This document shows, in pieces, positions 62,263 through 64,000 of a DNA stretch of 64,000 nt. The notes below the pieces were generated by a model. It was given only the letters and a program-made list of their open reading frames with translations, was not told where the DNA came from and made no database searches. The translations under genes and the position numbers were made by a program. The DNA comes from JACDER01 sp963717765. GTDB taxonomy: Bacteria > Actinomycetota > Thermoleophilia > Gaiellales > Gaiellaceae. How positions within the stretch are numbered: position 1 is the first letter of the stretch; the number at the start of each line of letters is the position of its first letter. The stretch spans positions 1-64,000 of the forward strand of contig CAVQWX010000003.1 in the NCBI GenBank assembly GCA_963717765.1, read 5' to 3'.

Positions 62263-63480
62263 ATGGACGTGAAGGCGGCAGCTGGATGTCTCTGCGCTGC
62301 GCTCGCGGCGCTCGCCGCCGGCTGCAGCTCGGGCGGCGGTGGCGGCACGACGACGACCTCGTCGCTCGGCGCCTCGTGCGGCGAGGGCATGAAGCAGACG
62401 ACTCCGAACGTCTGCGTCGATCCCTCAGACCCGAAAGCAACGCAGGTCGCCGGGTTGGTCGAGAAGCTCCGAAAGAAATACAAGCTGAACGCCTCGATCT
62501 TCGGCGTGTGGAAAGGAGACGACCAGCTGGTGACCGGCGCGGACGGCGAGGCACTGCCGGGCGTCCCGGCAACCCGCGACCTGCACTTCCGGATCTGCAA
62601 CGTCACCGAGTCGCTGACGACGACACTCCTCCTCCAGTACGTCGACGACGGCAAGCTCAGCCTCGACGACCCTGTCTCGAAGTGGTTCCCGTCGCTGCCG
62701 AGAAGCGACCAGATCACGCTGGGGATGCTCTCCTCCAGCACCTCCGGCATCGTCGACTACGTCACGACGGAGAGCTTCGTGGACGAGTACCACAAGGACC
62801 CGTTCCAGCAGTTCCAGCCCATGCAACTGATCCAGGTCGGGACGAGTCAGAAGCCGCTGTTCGCGCCGGGCACGAGCTGGGCCTTTTCCGACACGAACTT
62901 CATGTTGCTCGGCGAGATTCTCAAGAAGGCCGAGGGAAGGCCGCTCGGGGACCAGCTCCGCGAGAAGATCCTCGACCCGCTCGGCCTCGACAACACCGCA
63001 ATGCAGCCCACGGCCCAGGTCCCCTTCCCCACGCTGCACGGATACGACCCCGAGCGCGGCGATTACCAGGACTCGACCTTCTGGAGCCCGAGCTGGGCGA
63101 CCAACACGGGGAATATGACCTCCAATCTCGCCGATCTCGGCAAGTGGGCACCGGTTCTCGGGACCGGGTCGCTGCTCTCGGAGAAGTCGCACGAGAGCCA
63201 GGTCGGCCCTGGAAACGTCGGTCTCGGCGGGCTCACCAAGAGCCGGTATTACGGGAAGGGCGTCGGCTTCGCGAGCTCGTGGATCCTCACGAACCCGCAT
63301 TGCGCCGGCTACAACGGCATTCTTGCCTACTACCCGCCGAAGAAGCTCTCCGTCGTGATCTTCAGCACTCCCGCGATGGGCAACAGCGACGGGCCGAACT
63401 ACAGCCAGTACATATTCGTGGAGGTCACGAAGGTCCTCACCCCGGCGTCGGTGCCGAATATTCCGCAGCGCGTGGACTGA
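62263..63480 (+). CDS. Beta-lactamase/serine-hydrolase-fold lipoprotein lacking catalytic residues
   Basis: 405 residues from ATG 62263. Lipoprotein signal KAAAGCLCAALAALAAGC, Gly/Thr linker, then a class C beta-lactamase/DD-peptidase-like fold (LQYVDDGKLSLDDPVSKWFP, SSSTSGIVDYVT, EILKKAEGRPLGDQLREKIL, DPLGLDN). The Ser-x-x-Lys motif reads NVTE in HFRICNVTESLTT, and the Tyr-x-Asn motif reads FSD in WAFSDTNFMLLGEI. The fold is kept but the acyl-enzyme chemistry should be absent, so a binding or structural role at the cell surface is likely. Confidence 0.85.
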   Translation: MDVKAAAGCLCAALAALAAGCSSGGGGGTTTTSSLGASCGEGMKQTTPNVCVDPSDPKATQVAGLVEKLRKKYKLNASIFGVWKGDDQLVTGADGEALPGVPATRDLHFRICNVTESLTTTLLLQYVDDGKLSLDDPVSKWFPSLPRSDQITLGMLSSSTSGIVDYVTTESFVDEYHKDPFQQFQPMQLIQVGTSQKPLFAPGTSWAFSDTNFMLLGEILKKAEGRPLGDQLREKILDPLGLDNTAMQPTAQVPFPTLHGYDPERGDYQDSTFWSPSWATNTGNMTSNLADLGKWAPVLGTGSLLSEKSHESQVGPGNVGLGGLTKSRYYGKGVGFASSWILTNPHCAGYNGILAYYPPKKLSVVIFSTPAMGNSDGPNYSQYIFVEVTKVLTPASVPNIPQRVD

Positions 63481-63509
63481 GAAGCCTAAGCGGGTGCGGA
63501 CGCTCACAC
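63481..63509 (+). repeat. 29-bp direct repeat, right copy
   Basis: GAAGCCTAAGCGGGTGCGGA followed by CGCTCACAC; starts immediately after the lipoprotein stop codon and contains the GTG start of the acetyltransferase gene. Confidence 0.8.
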
Positions 63510-64000
63510 CGCCCGACCCTCCGCTCCAGGATGACGTCGTCCTGCTGCGGCCGCCGGACCCCGCGGACGCCGACGCGCTCCTCCCGATCCGCTCCGAGGA
63601 GGACACGCGCCGCTGGATGCTCTGGGACGATGAGCCGCCGCCGGACCACGCCGAGATCCTCGCCAACATCGAGCGCGCGCTGCAGTCGTGGGCCGAGGGG
63701 ACGTGGGCCGTCTTCGTCATCACCGTCGACGGAGAGATCGTCGGTGGCGCCAACCTCGGGTTCTACGAGCACGACATCGCGGAGGGCTCGTACTTCCTCG
63801 CCCGCGCGGCGCGCGGCAAGGGCTACGCCACGCGGACGCTGCGGCTACTCGCCCGCTGGGCCTTCGAACAGAACGGGATCGAGCGGCTCGAGCTGCGCGT
63901 CGACCCGAGCAACGAGGCGTCACTGCGGCTCGCCGAGCGGGTCGGTTTCACGCGCGAGGGCATCGAGCGCGCGTCTCGCCGCGCGACCGACGGCTCGCGC
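63494..64000 (+). CDS. GNAT acetyltransferase, RimJ/RimL-like (3' end beyond window)
   Basis: 169 codons visible from GTG 63494, no stop before the edge. DVVLLRPPDPADADALLPIR, then the acetyl-CoA loop FLARAARGKGYATRTLRLLA (R-G-K-G-Y-A), FEQNGIERLELRVDPSNEAS, LRLAERVGFTREGIERASRR. Typical of N-terminal or ribosomal-protein acetyltransferases of this type, though acceptor is unknown. The start lies in the right 29-bp repeat. Confidence 0.85.
   Translation, partial: MRTLTPPDPPLQDDVVLLRPPDPADADALLPIRSEEDTRRWMLWDDEPPPDHAEILANIERALQSWAEGTWAVFVITVDGEIVGGANLGFYEHDIAEGSYFLARAARGKGYATRTLRLLARWAFEQNGIERLELRVDPSNEASLRLAERVGFTREGIERASRRATDGSR

Overview
High-GC (roughly 68-70 percent) bacterial DNA with dense, overlapping genes, many GTG/TTG starts and ATGA/GTGA junctions. 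The gene content points to Actinomycetota, most likely class Thermoleophilia (Gaiellales/Solirubrobacterales-like): class III cyclases fused to alpha/beta-hydrolase or solute-binding modules, an F420-type LLM oxidoreductase, a SigR/RsrA-like pair, and many chromosomal genes typical of soil actinobacteria. The taxon is inferred from gene content, not computed.

Layout. 1-6.6 kb: a decayed 3' copy of a sigma-factor gene, a bifunctional inositol-phosphate nucleotidyl/phosphatidyl-transferase, NAD-dependent formate dehydrogenase, a strip of decayed genes, pterin dehydratase and a primary-type sigma factor. Three copies of an unrecognised hairpin-bearing repeat lie here. 6.6-11 kb: an insertion-sequence graveyard (an IS3-type element inside an IS1380-type transposase gene, and an IS481-type remnant) around a hydrolase-cyclase fusion, followed by tRNA-Arg(CCU). 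11.5-14.8 kb: a 1067-residue cyclase / membrane / beta-propeller / peptide-binding-protein fusion. 14.8-21 kb: an ABC-2 exporter operon with SixA, a repeat-rich double-anchored protein, PhzF and a PfkB kinase.

21-28 kb: a signalling island with a LuxR-type regulator, a REC-kinase hybrid, two related sensor kinases, a DivK-like receiver and a REC-cyclase. 28-36 kb: LLM oxidoreductase, HtrA protease behind a perfect inverted repeat, a frameshifted carboxylate-amine ligase, a SigR-like sigma factor with its anti-sigma factor and a matching promoter, and a MobA-like gene preceded by a strongly structured non-coding element. 36-41 kb: a molybdenum-hydroxylase operon (amidohydrolase, 2Fe-2S, Mo, FAD subunits, then cyclophilin and the MobA-like gene). 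41-50 kb: M24 peptidase, frameshifted acetyl-CoA synthetase, a GNAT-like gene with a non-standard start, a MerR regulator, an M16 peptidase whose stop codon is supplied by a 168-bp MITE, a thioesterase, a phosphatase and a SIS protein.

50-64 kb: sulfotransferase and epimerase, two wrecked secreted-protein genes, then a zinc-uptake locus (Zur-like repressor, operator, a permease fused to its own binding lipoprotein, ATPase, second permease). The window closes with a cysteine-desulfurase-like protein, OsmC, a saccharopine-dehydrogenase-like reductase, a uracil-DNA glycosylase, NUDIX, an alpha/beta hydrolase, and a serine-hydrolase-fold lipoprotein that has lost its catalytic residues and sits between 29-bp direct repeats. 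The most unusual items are the hairpin repeat family, the structured RNA candidate, the MITE, the ZnuB-ZnuA fusion, the tripartite cyclase and the pseudoenzymes.
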